From an uncultured Oleispira sp. (GTDB lineage Bacteria; Pseudomonadota; Gammaproteobacteria; Pseudomonadales; Oceanobacteraceae), in assembly GCA_913061415.1 (NCBI GenBank), contig CAJXUD010000002.1, forward strand, positions 1 through 64,000: a stretch of 64,000 nt of DNA, written 5' to 3'. The notes under the pieces were generated by a model. The model did no database searches, was not told the DNA's origin, and was given only the letters and a program-made list of their open reading frames with translations. Below are positions 18,381-29,270 of this stretch, piece by piece (the stretch's first letter is position 1; each line of letters opens with the position of its first letter). Both the position numbers and the translations under genes were made by a program.

Positions 18381-18872
18381 TTATTTTGCGTTTAGCTGCT
18401 CAAGCAACAATTTAGTAATGTCTGTACTTGGGCCATTAAAGATCACCATTTCAGGACGCAATACTAGGTCATACTTATTTTCATCAATGATCGCTTTCAA
18501 TGCTTTCTGCATTTTAGGCTCCATCATTTGTGCTAGCTGTTGCAATTCTTGCTGCTCAGCTTTTTGCATGTTTTGACGGTGGAACTTGTACGTAGTGGCT
18601 TTCTCTTCGAAGCTATTCTTAAGCTTGCGACGCTCATCTTCACTCATAATTTCGCCATCTTTAGCGATTTTTTCTTGAATACCTTTAAGCTCCGTTTCTA
18701 ACTTACTGATGGTATCGATATCGTCTTGCTTAGCCGTGCGGAACTTTTCAATAGCCGCTTTTGCTTCATCAGAAGCCAGTACTGCACGCTGCATATCAAC
18801 AACGGCAATTTTCATTTCTGCTTGAGCAAAGGTAGCAGTCATGGCTAATAGAGCTATTTGTAAAAAACGCAT
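18381..18872 (-). CDS. skp: Periplasmic chaperone Skp (OmpH)
   Basis: This 163-residue periplasmic chaperone holds unfolded outer-membrane proteins on the way to BamA. A signal peptide (residues 1-18, AQA cleavage) is followed by the beta-strand MKIAVVDMQRA. Two long charged helices (about 50-120) then form the tentacles, and the C-terminal strand has LVLRPEMVIF. The order bamA-skp-lpxD is the classical one. It starts 51 bases after the bamA stop. Confidence 0.93.
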   Translation of the reverse strand: MRFLQIALLAMTATFAQAEMKIAVVDMQRAVLASDEAKAAIEKFRTAKQDDIDTISKLETELKGIQEKIAKDGEIMSEDERRKLKNSFEEKATTYKFHRQNMQKAEQQELQQLAQMMEPKMQKALKAIIDENKYDLVLRPEMVIFNGPSTDITKLLLEQLNAK

Positions 18873-18923
18873 AATATAATCTTCCTACTTATTTTATTTT
18901 GATTAGTTTAAAAATTAATTAAA

Positions 18924-21485
18924 TTAGAACACTTGTCCAAGTGTAAATTCAAATCCTTCAGTACGATCATCTTCCTTATCATTTAATGGGAAAGAGTACG
19001 TAAAGGTCAAGGGACCAATGGCTGTTACCCAAGTTACACCCACACCCGTACTTAAACGCAGTTCTGAAAGGTCTACCCCTTCATCACAAAATGGATGGCT
19101 GTTAAAGTTAGGTGCTTGGCTATCGTTAGGCTTATAACACTGATCAGTAAACACATTACCCGCATCTAAGAAAAATACACTACGCAATGAGCTACGATCT
19201 TCGATGAATGGGAATGGGAAAATCAATTCAGTACTTCCCTCGATTAGGATATTTCCACCCAAGGCCGTTGCACTTTCAACAAACGCAGGGGCTTGGACAA
19301 TCGAACCCGTAGATGAATCCGTAACGTATACCGGAGCGTATTTATCGCCATTCACAGCACGAACAATGTCGCCGTCTACGTTTTTATAATAAATATTACT
19401 CGCTGCGCCACTGTCTACAACAGGGCGGCCCAAGTTATCTGTTTCAAATACAGGATTACCATCGCTGTCTGTTTCAACCAGGTCGACCAAATTATATTCT
19501 GGCAATCCTCGTGACCCTAGTGAACTGGTGCGATAACCACGAACAGAACCTACACCACCGGCACGGAAATTCTTAAAGAAGGGTAATCTGTCTAAATCGC
19601 CATAACCGTCACCATAGCCCAGTTCGGTACGGAAACGTAAAGACCAATCTAGATCTAAAGGAATGTAATAATCCGCTTTATAGCCTAACTTCCAATAGTT
19701 TAAATCACTGCCTGGAATGGCTAAATCAAACGATAAACTTTGCTGTGCACCGGCCGTAGGAAACAAACCACGGTTTAAGTTAGACCACTTCCAACTGGAA
19801 CCCAGTGAATACTCACGGAAATGATCACCGTTTTCATCAATGAAACTAGAAATCTCAGCCGGGACGGTATTGCCCTCGAACATATCTGTTTCAGACGCAC
19901 CTAAAGTGAAGGATAAACGCTCACGATTGCTAATAGGATAACCAAAGGTGACATTACCACCCAACGTATTAGTTTGATAATCACTGGTAAAAGACTGGTT
20001 AGAGAAATCTGTTTTACGGTAGAACAAGTTAAAGCCACGGCTCACACCATCGATCGTATAATAAGGATCATGGAAGGAAAAGTTATACGATTGAACGGTA
20101 CTGTTTTTCTGTAATGCCAATGACATACGGTTACCCGTACCTAAAAAGTTATTCTGGCTAATGCTAGTACCAATAATAAAACCACTACCGCCAGCATAAC
20201 CCACGTTAAAGTTTAAGCTGCCGCTCAACTGCTCTTCAACGCTGTAGTTCACATCGATTAAATCATCGGCACCGGCAACGGCAGGTGTTTCAACGTTTAC
20301 ACCTTTAAAGAAGCCCAATTGGTTTAAACGTTTTTTACCGGCTTCAATTTTTTCAGTTGAAGCCCAGCCACCTTCCATTTGCAGCATCTCACGACGCAAT
20401 ACTTCGTCTAGGGTACTTTCGTTTCCTGCAAAGTTAATGCGACGCACGTAAGTTCTTTTGCCAGGTTCAACAAAGAAGGTGATATCAACTTCTTTTGTTT
20501 CATCATCAATATCTGGAATGCCGTCTACTTTAGCAAAGGTGTAACCATCATTCCCTAAGCGCTTAATCATCAAGTCACTACTTAACGTCACTCTTTGACG
20601 AGAAAAAACTTCACCTTCTTTAATGATATAAAAACGCTCAAGTTCTTCTTCTGGCAATACCAGATCACCGGCAAGTTGCAGTTCACGAACATTATAGATA
20701 TCGCCTTCTGTCACGTTAATCGTGATATAGACGCCTTTTTTATTAGGCGATACAGATACCTGAGTCGATTCAATATTGAATCGAATATAACCACGGTTTA
20801 AATAATAAGAGCGCAACGTTTCTAAATCACCTGATAACTTCTCACGCGCGTATTTATCATCGCTGGCATACCAAGACCAAAAGTTACTGGTTTGAAGCTG
20901 AAACGTTTTTAACAGCTCTTCGTCACTGAATACCGAGTTACCAATAATATTAACGTGTTGAATAGACGCCACAGTGCCTTCATCAACTTGAATCACTAAA
21001 CCCACACGGTTGCGCGGCAAAGCAGTTACTTCGGTTGTAATGTTGGCATCATATCGACCTTGAGCAACATACTGTCGCTCTAGCTCAAGAGAAATTCGTT
21101 CTAAAGTAGAGCGTTTAAAAACCAACCCTTCGGCAAGTCCTGATTGCTTTAAACCATCTTTTAACGCCTCACTGGTAATCGCTTGGTTACCCTTGATTTC
21201 CAATTGCGTAATAGTGGGCAATTCAACAACCTGAACAACCAGCACAGTGCCGTCACGCTGTAATGAGATGTCATTAAATAATGCAGTTTTAAATAAACGC
21301 TTAGTCGCCGTTGCTAAACGTTGGCTATCCACATTGTCACCAACGTCAATAGAAAAAGCCTCGAATACCGTTCCCGCCGAGATACGCTGCAAACCTTCTA
21401 CGCGAATATCACTAACCACAAACGATTCGGCTGCCGAAAACTGGCTAAACGCCGCTAAAATACAGGTAAAAAACAAAGCTCGCAT
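18924..21485 (-). CDS. bamA: Outer membrane protein assembly factor BamA
   Basis: This 853-residue core subunit of the BAM complex inserts beta-barrel proteins in the outer membrane. It has a signal peptide to about residue 19 and five POTRA repeats (about 22-425). The 16-strand barrel ends in an aromatic residue (GQVF). The conserved loop-6 motif VRGY is at about 645. It is longer than E. coli BamA (810) because the segment after VRGYRTSSLG carries an Asp/Gly-rich insertion of roughly 50 residues (about 660-740), probably surface-exposed. It sits between rseP and skp. Confidence 0.97.
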   Translation of the reverse strand: MRALFFTCILAAFSQFSAAESFVVSDIRVEGLQRISAGTVFEAFSIDVGDNVDSQRLATATKRLFKTALFNDISLQRDGTVLVVQVVELPTITQLEIKGNQAITSEALKDGLKQSGLAEGLVFKRSTLERISLELERQYVAQGRYDANITTEVTALPRNRVGLVIQVDEGTVASIQHVNIIGNSVFSDEELLKTFQLQTSNFWSWYASDDKYAREKLSGDLETLRSYYLNRGYIRFNIESTQVSVSPNKKGVYITINVTEGDIYNVRELQLAGDLVLPEEELERFYIIKEGEVFSRQRVTLSSDLMIKRLGNDGYTFAKVDGIPDIDDETKEVDITFFVEPGKRTYVRRINFAGNESTLDEVLRREMLQMEGGWASTEKIEAGKKRLNQLGFFKGVNVETPAVAGADDLIDVNYSVEEQLSGSLNFNVGYAGGSGFIIGTSISQNNFLGTGNRMSLALQKNSTVQSYNFSFHDPYYTIDGVSRGFNLFYRKTDFSNQSFTSDYQTNTLGGNVTFGYPISNRERLSFTLGASETDMFEGNTVPAEISSFIDENGDHFREYSLGSSWKWSNLNRGLFPTAGAQQSLSFDLAIPGSDLNYWKLGYKADYYIPLDLDWSLRFRTELGYGDGYGDLDRLPFFKNFRAGGVGSVRGYRTSSLGSRGLPEYNLVDLVETDSDGNPVFETDNLGRPVVDSGAASNIYYKNVDGDIVRAVNGDKYAPVYVTDSSTGSIVQAPAFVESATALGGNILIEGSTELIFPFPFIEDRSSLRSVFFLDAGNVFTDQCYKPNDSQAPNFNSHPFCDEGVDLSELRLSTGVGVTWVTAIGPLTFTYSFPLNDKEDDRTEGFEFTLGQVF

Positions 21486-21541
21486 ATGCGATTCAATTCC
21501 AAAATAAGGCCGTTCATTAATAATGTCTGATTTACTCAGAA

Positions 21542-22906
21542 CTATAAACGGCTAATGTCATTATAAAAAGCGATAACCATGAGACTCATCAACAGTGCCA
21601 TGCCAACCTGTACAGCCACTATCTGAGTTCGTTCAGATAATGCTCTACCTCGAATTGCCTCAATGGCATAAAACAAAATATGACCACCATCCAATACAGG
21701 AATGGGTAATAAATTTAAAACACCCAGCGAAACACTCAATAAAGCTAAAAATCCGATGAATGCCTGCAAACCATTACTGGCCGAAGAGTCGGCTACTTTA
21801 GCAATGGTAATGGGTCCACTCAAGTTCTTAACTGAGAGATCGCCTAAAATCATTTTCCAAAGCGATTCTAGAGTAAAAACAATAAGTTGCTGAGTTTTCA
21901 CAGCGGCCTGAATCAAGGAGTCTACAGGTCCAAACTTTGTTTCTGCAAGCCAATCACTGGGAACTTCGGGTATGGCCGTCGGTTCTAGCCCTGCTCCGAC
22001 AAAACCGATTGTTTTGTCATTTTCTATTTCTTTAGCGGCAGGGATTAACTGGACACTGATTTTTCTGCCGTCTCGCTCGATTTGCAAGTCTAAAACTTGG
22101 CTTGGATTATCGCGCACAACCGCAACCCAGTCACGCCAATCTGCCACTTCTGTTTTATTACCGTCATGGCTAATACTAAGCACTCTATCACCGGTCTTTA
22201 GCCCTGCTGCTTCAGCTGCCCCACCACTAACAACTTCACCAATCACTGCCGCAATCGCCAATCTACGAGGCTGAAAACCTAACGCTTTCATTGGATCAGG
22301 GGTTTCTTGATCGGTTAACCAGCGATCTAATGGAATAGTAATAGTACGTTGAATTTGGTTGCCGTCTTCAACCGTTAATGAAAGCTCTGTCGTTTCACCA
22401 ATGTACGAAATTAACTGCCAGGATAATTCCTGAAAACTACCCACAGCCACATCGGCTACCGCAAGAATACGATCCCCTGACTGTATGCCCTGTTCATATG
22501 CAGGACCATTAGTGTCGACGTTCCCAACTACCGGTACAAACCCCGTCATGCCCATCATAAAGATCGACCAATAAGCAAATACCGCAAAAATAAAATTAGC
22601 GATTGGTCCAGCACTGGCAATGGCTATTCGCTGCCAAACTGTCTTTTGATTAAAAGCTTGATGTAATTCTTCAGGATTCACTTCACCTTCACGCTGGTCC
22701 AGCATTTTCACATAACCGCCCAAAGGAATAGGCGCAATAGAAAATTCAGTGCCTAGCTTGTCGGTATACGACCATAGTGGCTTGCCAAAACCGACTGAAA
22801 AACGAAGAACCTTTACACCGCAGCGGCGCGCTACCCAAAAGTGACCAAACTCATGAATAACCACAAGAATGCTGATGGCGAGAATAAAGGTTAATAAAGT
22901 GCTCAT
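21542..22906 (-). CDS. rseP: RIP metalloprotease RseP
   Basis: This 454-residue inner-membrane site-2 protease cleaves anti-sigma factor RseA in the sigma-E pathway and clears signal peptide remnants. The zinc-binding HEFGH is near residue 18 in the first membrane helix, and the third ligand is in LDGGH near the C-terminus. Two PDZ domains (about 115-310) are between. Length matches E. coli RseP (450). The start overlaps the dxr stop by four bases. Confidence 0.97.
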   Translation of the reverse strand: MSTLLTFILAISILVVIHEFGHFWVARRCGVKVLRFSVGFGKPLWSYTDKLGTEFSIAPIPLGGYVKMLDQREGEVNPEELHQAFNQKTVWQRIAIASAGPIANFIFAVFAYWSIFMMGMTGFVPVVGNVDTNGPAYEQGIQSGDRILAVADVAVGSFQELSWQLISYIGETTELSLTVEDGNQIQRTITIPLDRWLTDQETPDPMKALGFQPRRLAIAAVIGEVVSGGAAEAAGLKTGDRVLSISHDGNKTEVADWRDWVAVVRDNPSQVLDLQIERDGRKISVQLIPAAKEIENDKTIGFVGAGLEPTAIPEVPSDWLAETKFGPVDSLIQAAVKTQQLIVFTLESLWKMILGDLSVKNLSGPITIAKVADSSASNGLQAFIGFLALLSVSLGVLNLLPIPVLDGGHILFYAIEAIRGRALSERTQIVAVQVGMALLMSLMVIAFYNDISRL

Positions 22907-24120
22907 TCCTGACCTGCTATTTGTTGGATTTGTTCAAACTCGACCAATAGATGATTCGCTTGCTCTCTTGCCCACTGATCAGCTGCCAAAACATCTTCTA
23001 AGCTCTGCACTGTTTTATCAGGAGACATTGCCATAACGCGAGTAATCAATTCTGGGATAGCTAAAAAGCCAATTTGTTCCGCTAAAAATGCAGCAACAGC
23101 AATTTCATTGGCCGCATTTAAAACTGCCGGAGCAATTCCGCCTCTCTCAAAAGCATCTTTTGCCAAATTCAAACAAGGGAACGTTTCATGATCGGGCTCA
23201 GTAAAATCTAATCGAGATATTTCAAACAAATCAAGGTGCTTAACCCCTGCATCGATTCGCTCAGGCCAAGCCATGCCATAGGCAATAGGAGTACGCATAT
23301 CAGGCTGCCCTAATTCTGCAATTACAGAACCGTCGTTATACTGCACCATAGAATGTATAACACTTTGAGGATGCACAACCACTTGTACTTGGTCGGCTCG
23401 GCAGTTAAACAAGAAGCAGGCTTCAATCAGCTCTAGGCCTTTATTCATTAAAGTTGCAGAATCAACTGAAATTTTTGCGCCCATTGACCAATTTGGATGT
23501 GCAACGGCTTGAGCAGGTGTCACTTTACTTAATTCGTCTTTGGTTCGATTACGAAAGGGACCACCTGAGGCGGTTAATAAAATTTTCTCTATGCCGTGCT
23601 TTTCAAAATCATCCGTATAGTTTTCGGGTAAGCTCTGAAAAATAGCATTATGTTCGCTATCAATCGGTAATAACTCCGCATTATTGTCACGAATTGCCCG
23701 CATAAATAATGGGCCTGCCATTACCAATGCTTCTTTGTTCGCTAATAAAACACGCTTACCTGCTTCTGCAGCCGCCAGAGTAGGGACTAAACCAGCAGCG
23801 CCGACGATTGCTGCCATCACCATATCGACGTCCGCATCAGAGCTTACTTTTGACAGAGCGGGTTCACCTACCAAGACTTCACAGGCTGCAAGCCCCATTC
23901 CAGTTTGGTTTAACAGGTCACGCGTCTGCTTGGCAGCGGCTTCGGTGGGGACTACGAGGTATCGTGGACAAAATTCTAACGCAGCATCAACAAGTTCTTT
24001 TATACGAGAAAAACCCGTTAACGCATAAACGCGATAACGAGTCGGGTGACGACGAATAACATCTAAGGTACTGCTACCGATAGAGCCTGTCGCCCCTAAT
24101 ACGGTAATCCACTGACTCAT
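22903..24120 (-). CDS. dxr: 1-deoxy-D-xylulose 5-phosphate reductoisomerase
   Basis: This 405-residue enzyme of the MEP isoprenoid pathway turns DXP into MEP using NADPH. The NADPH motif GATGSIGSS is near the N-terminus. DSEHNAIFQ and [13 protein letters not shown] carry metal and substrate ligands. I use the ATG at 24120, which is preceded by GAG at usable spacing; the longer form would start at TTG. Its product feeds undecaprenyl diphosphate made by the nearby uppS. Confidence 0.96.
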   Translation of the reverse strand: MSQWITVLGATGSIGSSTLDVIRRHPTRYRVYALTGFSRIKELVDAALEFCPRYLVVPTEAAAKQTRDLLNQTGMGLAACEVLVGEPALSKVSSDADVDMVMAAIVGAAGLVPTLAAAEAGKRVLLANKEALVMAGPLFMRAIRDNNAELLPIDSEHNAIFQSLPENYTDDFEKHGIEKILLTASGGPFRNRTKDELSKVTPAQAVAHPNWSMGAKISVDSATLMNKGLELIEACFLFNCRADQVQVVVHPQSVIHSMVQYNDGSVIAELGQPDMRTPIAYGMAWPERIDAGVKHLDLFEISRLDFTEPDHETFPCLNLAKDAFERGGIAPAVLNAANEIAVAAFLAEQIGFLAIPELITRVMAMSPDKTVQSLEDVLAADQWAREQANHLLVEFEQIQQIAGQE

Positions 24121-24165
24121 TATTGTTCGCTCATAATTCAATATTTAAAGGTTAACGTTTAGCGC

Positions 24166-25011
24166 TTAAGCGGCTAACTGCCAACCAAATAACAGCATAA
24201 AAAAAGCAAACACAGGTACAGCCGACGCCATACTATCGATGCGATCTAAAACACCACCGTGTCCTGGCAATAGCTGAGAGCTATCTTTGATACCACGATG
24301 GCGCTTCATCATACTTTCAACCAAATCACCCATTACCGAAATAATTGCAGTGATGAAAGTCATTACGGCTAATAATGCAAAATCCGACAAAGTCATTGGG
24401 CGTAGCCACTGATGTACACACAATGAGAAAATGACTGCAATTAAGCCTGTTGTGGCTAAACCACCCCAAAAGCCTGCCCATGATTTACCAGGGCTCACAT
24501 TGGGTGCGAGTTTAGCATTACCCCATGTTTTGCCAGCAAAATAAGCACCGGTATCAGCACCCCAAATAAGTAACATGACATACACAATAATCAGTGCGCT
24601 GTAAGGCTGACTTTTTAACGTCATGAAGCCAACCCACATAGGAATTAAAACCAACAGACCTAATACAGCACGAATAGGTTTAGCTTGCCAAAGCGATACT
24701 TGCTTTGGGTAACGAACAACTAATCCACAAGCAACAAGCCACCAAGCAGCACCAACCGCTAGAATAATACGATGCACTTCAGGGTCTGAGCTCATCAGAT
24801 AAGCTGTTACTGCAACAGTTCCGGCAATTACAGCAGCATACCCTATACGAACGATAGGCGATTCATAGCCCGCTAAGTTTGCCCATTCCCAAGCAGCCAC
24901 TGTGACGATAAAACCGATAAAATAAGCAAATTGCTCAATCGGTAAAAAGAAGATGCCGCCAATCATGAGTGGCGCTAAAATTAATGCTGTAATAAGACGT
25001 TGTTTAAACAA
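24166..25011 (-). CDS. cdsA: Phosphatidate cytidylyltransferase
   Basis: This 281-residue polytopic inner-membrane enzyme makes CDP-diacylglycerol from phosphatidic acid and CTP for all phospholipids. About eight hydrophobic segments are visible. The family signature is the C-terminal run with SMMKRHRGIKDSSQLLPGHGG and DRIDS (about residues 230-260), with the KD...PGHGG-DR.DS acidic pattern. Length equals E. coli CdsA (285). It starts four bases after uppS. Confidence 0.96.
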   Translation of the reverse strand: MFKQRLITALILAPLMIGGIFFLPIEQFAYFIGFIVTVAAWEWANLAGYESPIVRIGYAAVIAGTVAVTAYLMSSDPEVHRIILAVGAAWWLVACGLVVRYPKQVSLWQAKPIRAVLGLLVLIPMWVGFMTLKSQPYSALIIVYVMLLIWGADTGAYFAGKTWGNAKLAPNVSPGKSWAGFWGGLATTGLIAVIFSLCVHQWLRPMTLSDFALLAVMTFITAIISVMGDLVESMMKRHRGIKDSSQLLPGHGGVLDRIDSMASAVPVFAFFMLLFGWQLAA

Positions 25012-25015
25012 ACTA

Positions 25016-25771
25016 CTACCCTTTTGTTAACTGATCATCAGTCCGACCAAAACGCCTAACTCGGTTAGCGAAGGCGGCCAATGCTTTTTTATATTCTTGT
25101 TGTTTAAAGTCTGGCCACAGTGCATCTGAAAAATAAAACTCAGAATAAGCGGTTTGCCATAGCATGAAATTACTAATACGTTCTTCACCACCGGTACGAA
25201 TCATAAGGTCCGGCGCAGGAAATTCATTCAGACTCGTGTATTGATGAAATGTCTGTTCATTAATGTCATCAGCGTTTAGTTTACCCACTGCTACATCTTG
25301 AGCAATACGCTTCGCAGCTTGCGCTATATCCCACTGACCCCCATAGTTAGCAGCAATAACAAGCGTCATACGATCATTATTTTCAGTCAATTGCTCTGCT
25401 TCAGCAATTAGATCTTGGATTTTTTTCTGAAAAGCTGATTTATCCCCCATAACGACCAGGCGGATATTATTTTTGTGCAGTTTTTTCACTTCTCGCTCTA
25501 ACGCAACAATAAACAGCTGCATCAAAGCATTGACTTCTTTTTCTGGCCGGCGCCAATTTTCACTACTAAACGCAAATAACGTTAGTACTTCAATACCCTG
25601 CTCTGCTGACGTTTCTACGACAGCGCGCACAGCATCAACACCGGCTTTATGCCCAGCAACCCCTGGAATAAGACGTTTCTTAGCCCAGCGGTTATTACCA
25701 TCCATAATAATAGCAACGTGGCGAGGAATTCCTCCCACCACAGCTTCTGTATCCGAAATACTGCTCGACAT
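25016..25771 (-). CDS. uppS: Undecaprenyl diphosphate synthase
   Basis: This 251-residue cis-prenyltransferase builds the C55 lipid carrier for peptidoglycan and O-antigen. The catalytic Asp and substrate site are in MDGNNRWAKKR near residue 23. FSSENW and RTGGEERISNFMLWQ are the other signature segments. Length matches E. coli UppS (253). It lies 16 bases after frr and 4 before cdsA. Confidence 0.97.
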   Translation of the reverse strand: MSSSISDTEAVVGGIPRHVAIIMDGNNRWAKKRLIPGVAGHKAGVDAVRAVVETSAEQGIEVLTLFAFSSENWRRPEKEVNALMQLFIVALEREVKKLHKNNIRLVVMGDKSAFQKKIQDLIAEAEQLTENNDRMTLVIAANYGGQWDIAQAAKRIAQDVAVGKLNADDINEQTFHQYTSLNEFPAPDLMIRTGGEERISNFMLWQTAYSEFYFSDALWPDFKQQEYKKALAAFANRVRRFGRTDDQLTKG

Positions 25772-25787
25772 TGTTTTATCCTGCAGG

Positions 25788-26345
25788 TTAAACCTGCATC
25801 AAATCTTTTTCTTTACCCGCCAATACAGAATCCACTTCTGCAATACTTTGATCGGTAATTTTCTGAATTTGATCTTGGCCACGACGCTCTTCGTCTTCAG
25901 AAATCTCTTTATCTTTCAAAAGATCTTTGATCATGCCATTAGCATCACGACGAATATTACGAATTGATACACGTCCTTTTTCAGCTTCAGTACGTGCTTG
26001 CTTAATAAACTGCTTACGAGTTTCTTCAGTCAATGCAGGCATAGGCACACGAATTTTATCGCCAGTCGTTGATGGGTTAAGGCCCAAATCAGACTTCATA
26101 ATGGCTTTTTCAATAGCAGGAATTAAAGGCTTTTCCCAAGGCACAATGGCCAAGCAACGGCCATCTTCAACGTTAATATTGGCAAGTTGTGCCAATTGCG
26201 TTGGAGAACCGTAATAATCAACCATTACACCGTCAAGAATGGACGGGTGTGCACGGCCAGTACGGATTTTTTTAAAAGCATCAGCCATCGCGCCAATACT
26301 TTTTGTCATGCGCTGCTGCGCATCATTTTTAATATCATCAATCAT
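25788..26345 (-). CDS. frr: Ribosome recycling factor
   Basis: This 185-residue factor splits post-termination ribosomes together with EF-G. The three-helix bundle and the family pattern [23 protein letters not shown] near 25-47 and [16 protein letters not shown] near 128-143 are clear. Length is identical to E. coli RRF. It begins two bases after pyrH, and the two genes are surely co-transcribed. Confidence 0.98.
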   Translation of the reverse strand: MIDDIKNDAQQRMTKSIGAMADAFKKIRTGRAHPSILDGVMVDYYGSPTQLAQLANINVEDGRCLAIVPWEKPLIPAIEKAIMKSDLGLNPSTTGDKIRVPMPALTEETRKQFIKQARTEAEKGRVSIRNIRRDANGMIKDLLKDKEISEDEERRGQDQIQKITDQSIAEVDSVLAGKEKDLMQV

Positions 26346-26347
26346 TA

Positions 26348-27088
26348 TTAGCTTTCCTCATTAACAATTAGGGTGCCTAAGTCGCCACCCATAATAATCT
26401 TCGCTAGGTTGCCCGCTTCATGCATATCATAAACACGCAATGGCATGTTGTGATCTTGTGCTAAGCAAATAGCGGTCAAGTCCATTACACCTAACTGCTT
26501 ATCCAGCACTTCGGTATAGGTTAACGTATCGTATTTCACAGCATCTGGGTCTTTCTTAGGATCGGCTGTATAAACGCCATCCACATTGGTGCCCTTTAGT
26601 ACCACTTCGGCATTGATTTCAATACCACGAAGACATGCAGCCGAGTCTGTCGTAAAGAACGGGTTACCGGTACCCGCTGAAAATATAACAACATGGCCAC
26701 TATTTAAGCCACGCATTGCTTTACGGCGATCGTAATGTTCAACAATACCACTCATTGGGATCGCAGACATAACGCGCGTTGTGATATTAGAACGTTCTAA
26801 TGCATCTCTTACTGCCAATGCATTCATTACCGTTGCAAGCATACCCATATGGTCGCCTGTTACTCTATCTAAACCGGCTTCGCTAAGCGCTTTACCGCGG
26901 AATAGATTACCCCCACCAATCACAATACCGACCTGCACACCAATACCCACAAGCTGACCAATTTCTAACGCTATCTGGTCTAAAACTTTTGGATCAATAC
27001 CAAACCCCAAATCCCCCATCAGCGCTTCACCGCTCAATTTAAGAAGAATGCGTTTGTATCTAGGGGTACGTTGTTCAGCCATAGCCAA
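26348..27088 (-). CDS. pyrH: UMP kinase
   Basis: This 246-residue hexameric kinase phosphorylates UMP to UDP. It belongs to the amino-acid-kinase fold: [10 protein letters not shown] near 15-24, [20 protein letters not shown], and the C-terminal [19 protein letters not shown]. coli PyrH is 241 residues. It is the first gene after the tsf terminator, so it needs its own promoter in the 27089-27140 stretch, or read-through. Confidence 0.98.
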   Translation of the reverse strand: MAMAEQRTPRYKRILLKLSGEALMGDLGFGIDPKVLDQIALEIGQLVGIGVQVGIVIGGGNLFRGKALSEAGLDRVTGDHMGMLATVMNALAVRDALERSNITTRVMSAIPMSGIVEHYDRRKAMRGLNSGHVVIFSAGTGNPFFTTDSAACLRGIEINAEVVLKGTNVDGVYTADPKKDPDAVKYDTLTYTEVLDKQLGVMDLTAICLAQDHNMPLRVYDMHEAGNLAKIIMGGDLGTLIVNEES

Positions 27089-27142
27089 CTCCAGTGGATG
27101 TCATCAATATAGTTTGGGGTAGACAAAAACCATTTCAGGCTT

Positions 27143-27173
27143 TCAAAAAAATGCCGGGTTACCCCGGCATTTC
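27143..27173 (-). terminator. Terminator downstream of tsf
   Basis: On the minus strand AAATGCCGGGG-TAA-CCCGGCATTT is followed by seven Ts. It separates the rpsB-tsf unit from pyrH. Confidence 0.92.
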
Positions 27174-27223
27174 TAGAATTCTCTCACATTATAGGAAAGA
27201 ATTCCCAGTCAATTCGTTCAGAA

Positions 27224-28078
27224 TTAACCCTTAAGTTGAGCGGCAACTTCAGCTGCGAAATCAACTTCAGCAATCTCAATACCTTCACCAACAGCAATAC
27301 GCTGGAAAGATACGATTTCTGCGCCGGCTTCTTTAGCCAACTGACCAACTGTCATATCAGGGTTCTTAACAAAAGGCTGCTCAGTCAAGCTAGACTCTTT
27401 TAGGAACTTCTTAATACGACCACCCATCATTTTTTCAACGATAGCGTCTGGCTTACCCGCCATATCTGGCTGAGCTTTAATAATTTCTTCTTCTTTAGCA
27501 ACTAGCTCTGCTGGCATATCATCAGCATTAACCACAACTGGGTTTAATGCAGTGATGTGCATAGCGATATCTCTTGCTACGTCTTCATTGCCGCCTTTAA
27601 GAGCAACCAATGCAGCCAACTTACCGTTAGAGTGAACATAGCTGCCCACAACATCAGATTCTAAAGAGAAAATGCGACGAACATTGATGTTCTCACCAAT
27701 TTTCTGAACCAATGCTTCACGAGCTGATTCAAGATCGCCTGCCATTACTGTAGCAACGTCAGTTTCTTTAGTTTCAGCAACTTTAGCAACAACCTTTTCA
27801 GAGAAACCCAAGAAGTTAGAATCGCCAGCAGCGAAATCTGTTTCAGAGTTAACTTCTACTGCGAAGATAGTATTGCCATTTGTAGCAACAAATACTTTAC
27901 CTTCAGCGGCTGCGCGGTCAGCTTTCTTAGCTGCTTTAAGGCCAGAGTTCTTACGTAGATCTTCGATGGCTAGATCGATATCACCTTCGTTAGCCGCCAA
28001 AGCTTTTTTGCATTCCATCATACCCAAGCCAGTGCGCTCACGTAATTCTTTAACTAGTTGTGCAGAGATTTTTGCCAT
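27224..28078 (-). CDS. tsf: Translation elongation factor Ts
   Basis: This 284-residue guanine nucleotide exchange factor for EF-Tu contains the UBA-like N-terminus ([20 protein letters not shown]), the two core subdomains with NSETDFAA near 80, and a coiled-coil C-terminus. E. coli Ts is 283 residues. It is the second gene of rpsB-tsf and lies downstream of a hairpin that can lower its expression relative to S2. Confidence 0.98.
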   Translation of the reverse strand: MAKISAQLVKELRERTGLGMMECKKALAANEGDIDLAIEDLRKNSGLKAAKKADRAAAEGKVFVATNGNTIFAVEVNSETDFAAGDSNFLGFSEKVVAKVAETKETDVATVMAGDLESAREALVQKIGENINVRRIFSLESDVVGSYVHSNGKLAALVALKGGNEDVARDIAMHITALNPVVVNADDMPAELVAKEEEIIKAQPDMAGKPDAIVEKMMGGRIKKFLKESSLTEQPFVKNPDMTVGQLAKEAGAEIVSFQRIAVGEGIEIAEVDFAAEVAAQLKG

Positions 28079-28120
28079 GTGAGAGTATCCTCAATATTTA
28101 ACAAAATTAAATGAATGATC

Positions 28121-28147
28121 AAAAAAAAAGGGGCAAGCCCCTTTCTT
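28121..28147 (-). terminator. Attenuator/terminator between rpsB and tsf
   Basis: On the minus strand AAAGGGGC and GCCCCTTT make a tight hairpin that runs into nine Ts, 42 bases before the tsf start. A partial terminator here is known in E. coli rpsB-tsf and would let S2 be made in excess of Ts. Confidence 0.8.
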
Positions 28148-28165
28148 TATGAGATAGCGTAAAGA

Positions 28166-28903
28166 TTACTCAGCCGCTGGCTCAGCTTTCTCTTCAGCAA
28201 CTTCGCCTTTATCAGCAGCAGTCGCTTGCTTGCCATCAAGAACCGCATCAGCTACTGCAGTTGCATAGATCTCGATTGCACGGATAGCATCATCGTTACC
28301 AGGAATAACGTAGTCGATGCCATCTGGGTTAGAGTTAGTATCAACGATACCAACAACTGGGATACCCAACTTGTTTGCTTCTTGAATCGCAATACGCTCA
28401 TGATCAACGTCGATTACGAAAACAACATCAGGCAAACCGCCCATGTCTTTGATACCACCGATAGAACGCTCTAGCTTGTCCATTTCACGGGCACGCATCA
28501 AAGCTTCTTTCTTAGTCAACTGCTCAAAAGTACCGTCAGCTTTTTGAGCTTCTAAATCGCGGAAACGCTTAATAGATTGACGAATAGTTTTGTAGTTAGT
28601 CAACATACCACCCAACCAGCGGTGAGCAACGTATGGCTGGCCAGAACGTTCTGCTTGCTGTTGAATGATTTTGCTTGCTGCGCGCTTAGTACCAACAAAC
28701 AATACTTTGTTGTTGCCAGAAGTGCGGCTTTCGATCAACTTCAATGCATTGTTTAATGCAGGAACAGTGTGCTCCAAGTTGATGATATGAATCTTATTGC
28801 GAGCACCAAAGATGTACTTACCCATTTTTGGGTTCCAGTAACGAGTTTGGTGACCAAAGTGTACGCCTGCTTTAAGCAGATCACGCATGCTAACTTGCGC
28901 CAT
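28166..28903 (-). CDS. rpsB: 30S ribosomal protein S2
   Basis: This 245-residue primary S2 protein starts [22 protein letters not shown] and keeps [21 protein letters not shown] and VFVIDVDHE. The extra C-terminal tail is Glu/Ala-rich (EEKAEPAAE). It heads the S2-Ts operon, divergent from map, and its leader has the features of S2 autogenous control. Confidence 0.98.
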   Translation of the reverse strand: MAQVSMRDLLKAGVHFGHQTRYWNPKMGKYIFGARNKIHIINLEHTVPALNNALKLIESRTSGNNKVLFVGTKRAASKIIQQQAERSGQPYVAHRWLGGMLTNYKTIRQSIKRFRDLEAQKADGTFEQLTKKEALMRAREMDKLERSIGGIKDMGGLPDVVFVIDVDHERIAIQEANKLGIPVVGIVDTNSNPDGIDYVIPGNDDAIRAIEIYATAVADAVLDGKQATAADKGEVAEEKAEPAAE

Positions 28904-29030
28904 AATATAACTACCTTAAATTAAGTTTGGGTTGAGCCTCCACACATCCAATATCGCGACCTTTCGGCACCCCGCAACATCGTTGTAATGTGTGTGTGTA
29001 TTATTTACTGACAGCTATCAAACAGAGCAT
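28904..29030 (-). promoter_or_regulatory. rpsB 5' leader, S2 autoregulatory element
   Basis: On the minus strand the leader contains GGTGCCGAAAGGTCGCGAT followed by GGATGTGTGGAGGCTCAACCC. This resembles the conserved gammaproteobacterial rpsB leader, where S2 represses its own translation. GGGGTGCC and GGGTT-type complementary segments can pair. No promoter was placed with confidence upstream of it. Confidence 0.6.
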
Positions 29031-29167
29031 TTAAGGATAAATCCTATAAACACTGAGACAAGATAGGCCTAGTCAGCGGCGCTTTATACCATTTAGGCAA
29101 ATAAAAATAAAGATTTTTCTATTTCATTAGGCTTTTAAATGGCATTCTTAATGTCATATTTGCCCCA

Positions 29168-29196
29168 TTTATAAAAGCATAAGATGAGCGTACAAT
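29168..29196 (+). promoter_or_regulatory. Candidate map promoter
   Basis: TTTATA (29168-29173), a 17 bp spacer and TACAAT (29191-29196) lie 75 bases upstream of the map ATG in an A/T-rich intergenic stretch. The -10 is good and the -35 is poor. Confidence 0.35.
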
Positions 29197-29270
29197 ATGC
29201 TCATTAATTGGCTCACTTACCTGTAAGTCAGCCTAACCAATCGTATTAGCGTCAGTACAAGCGAAAAAAT

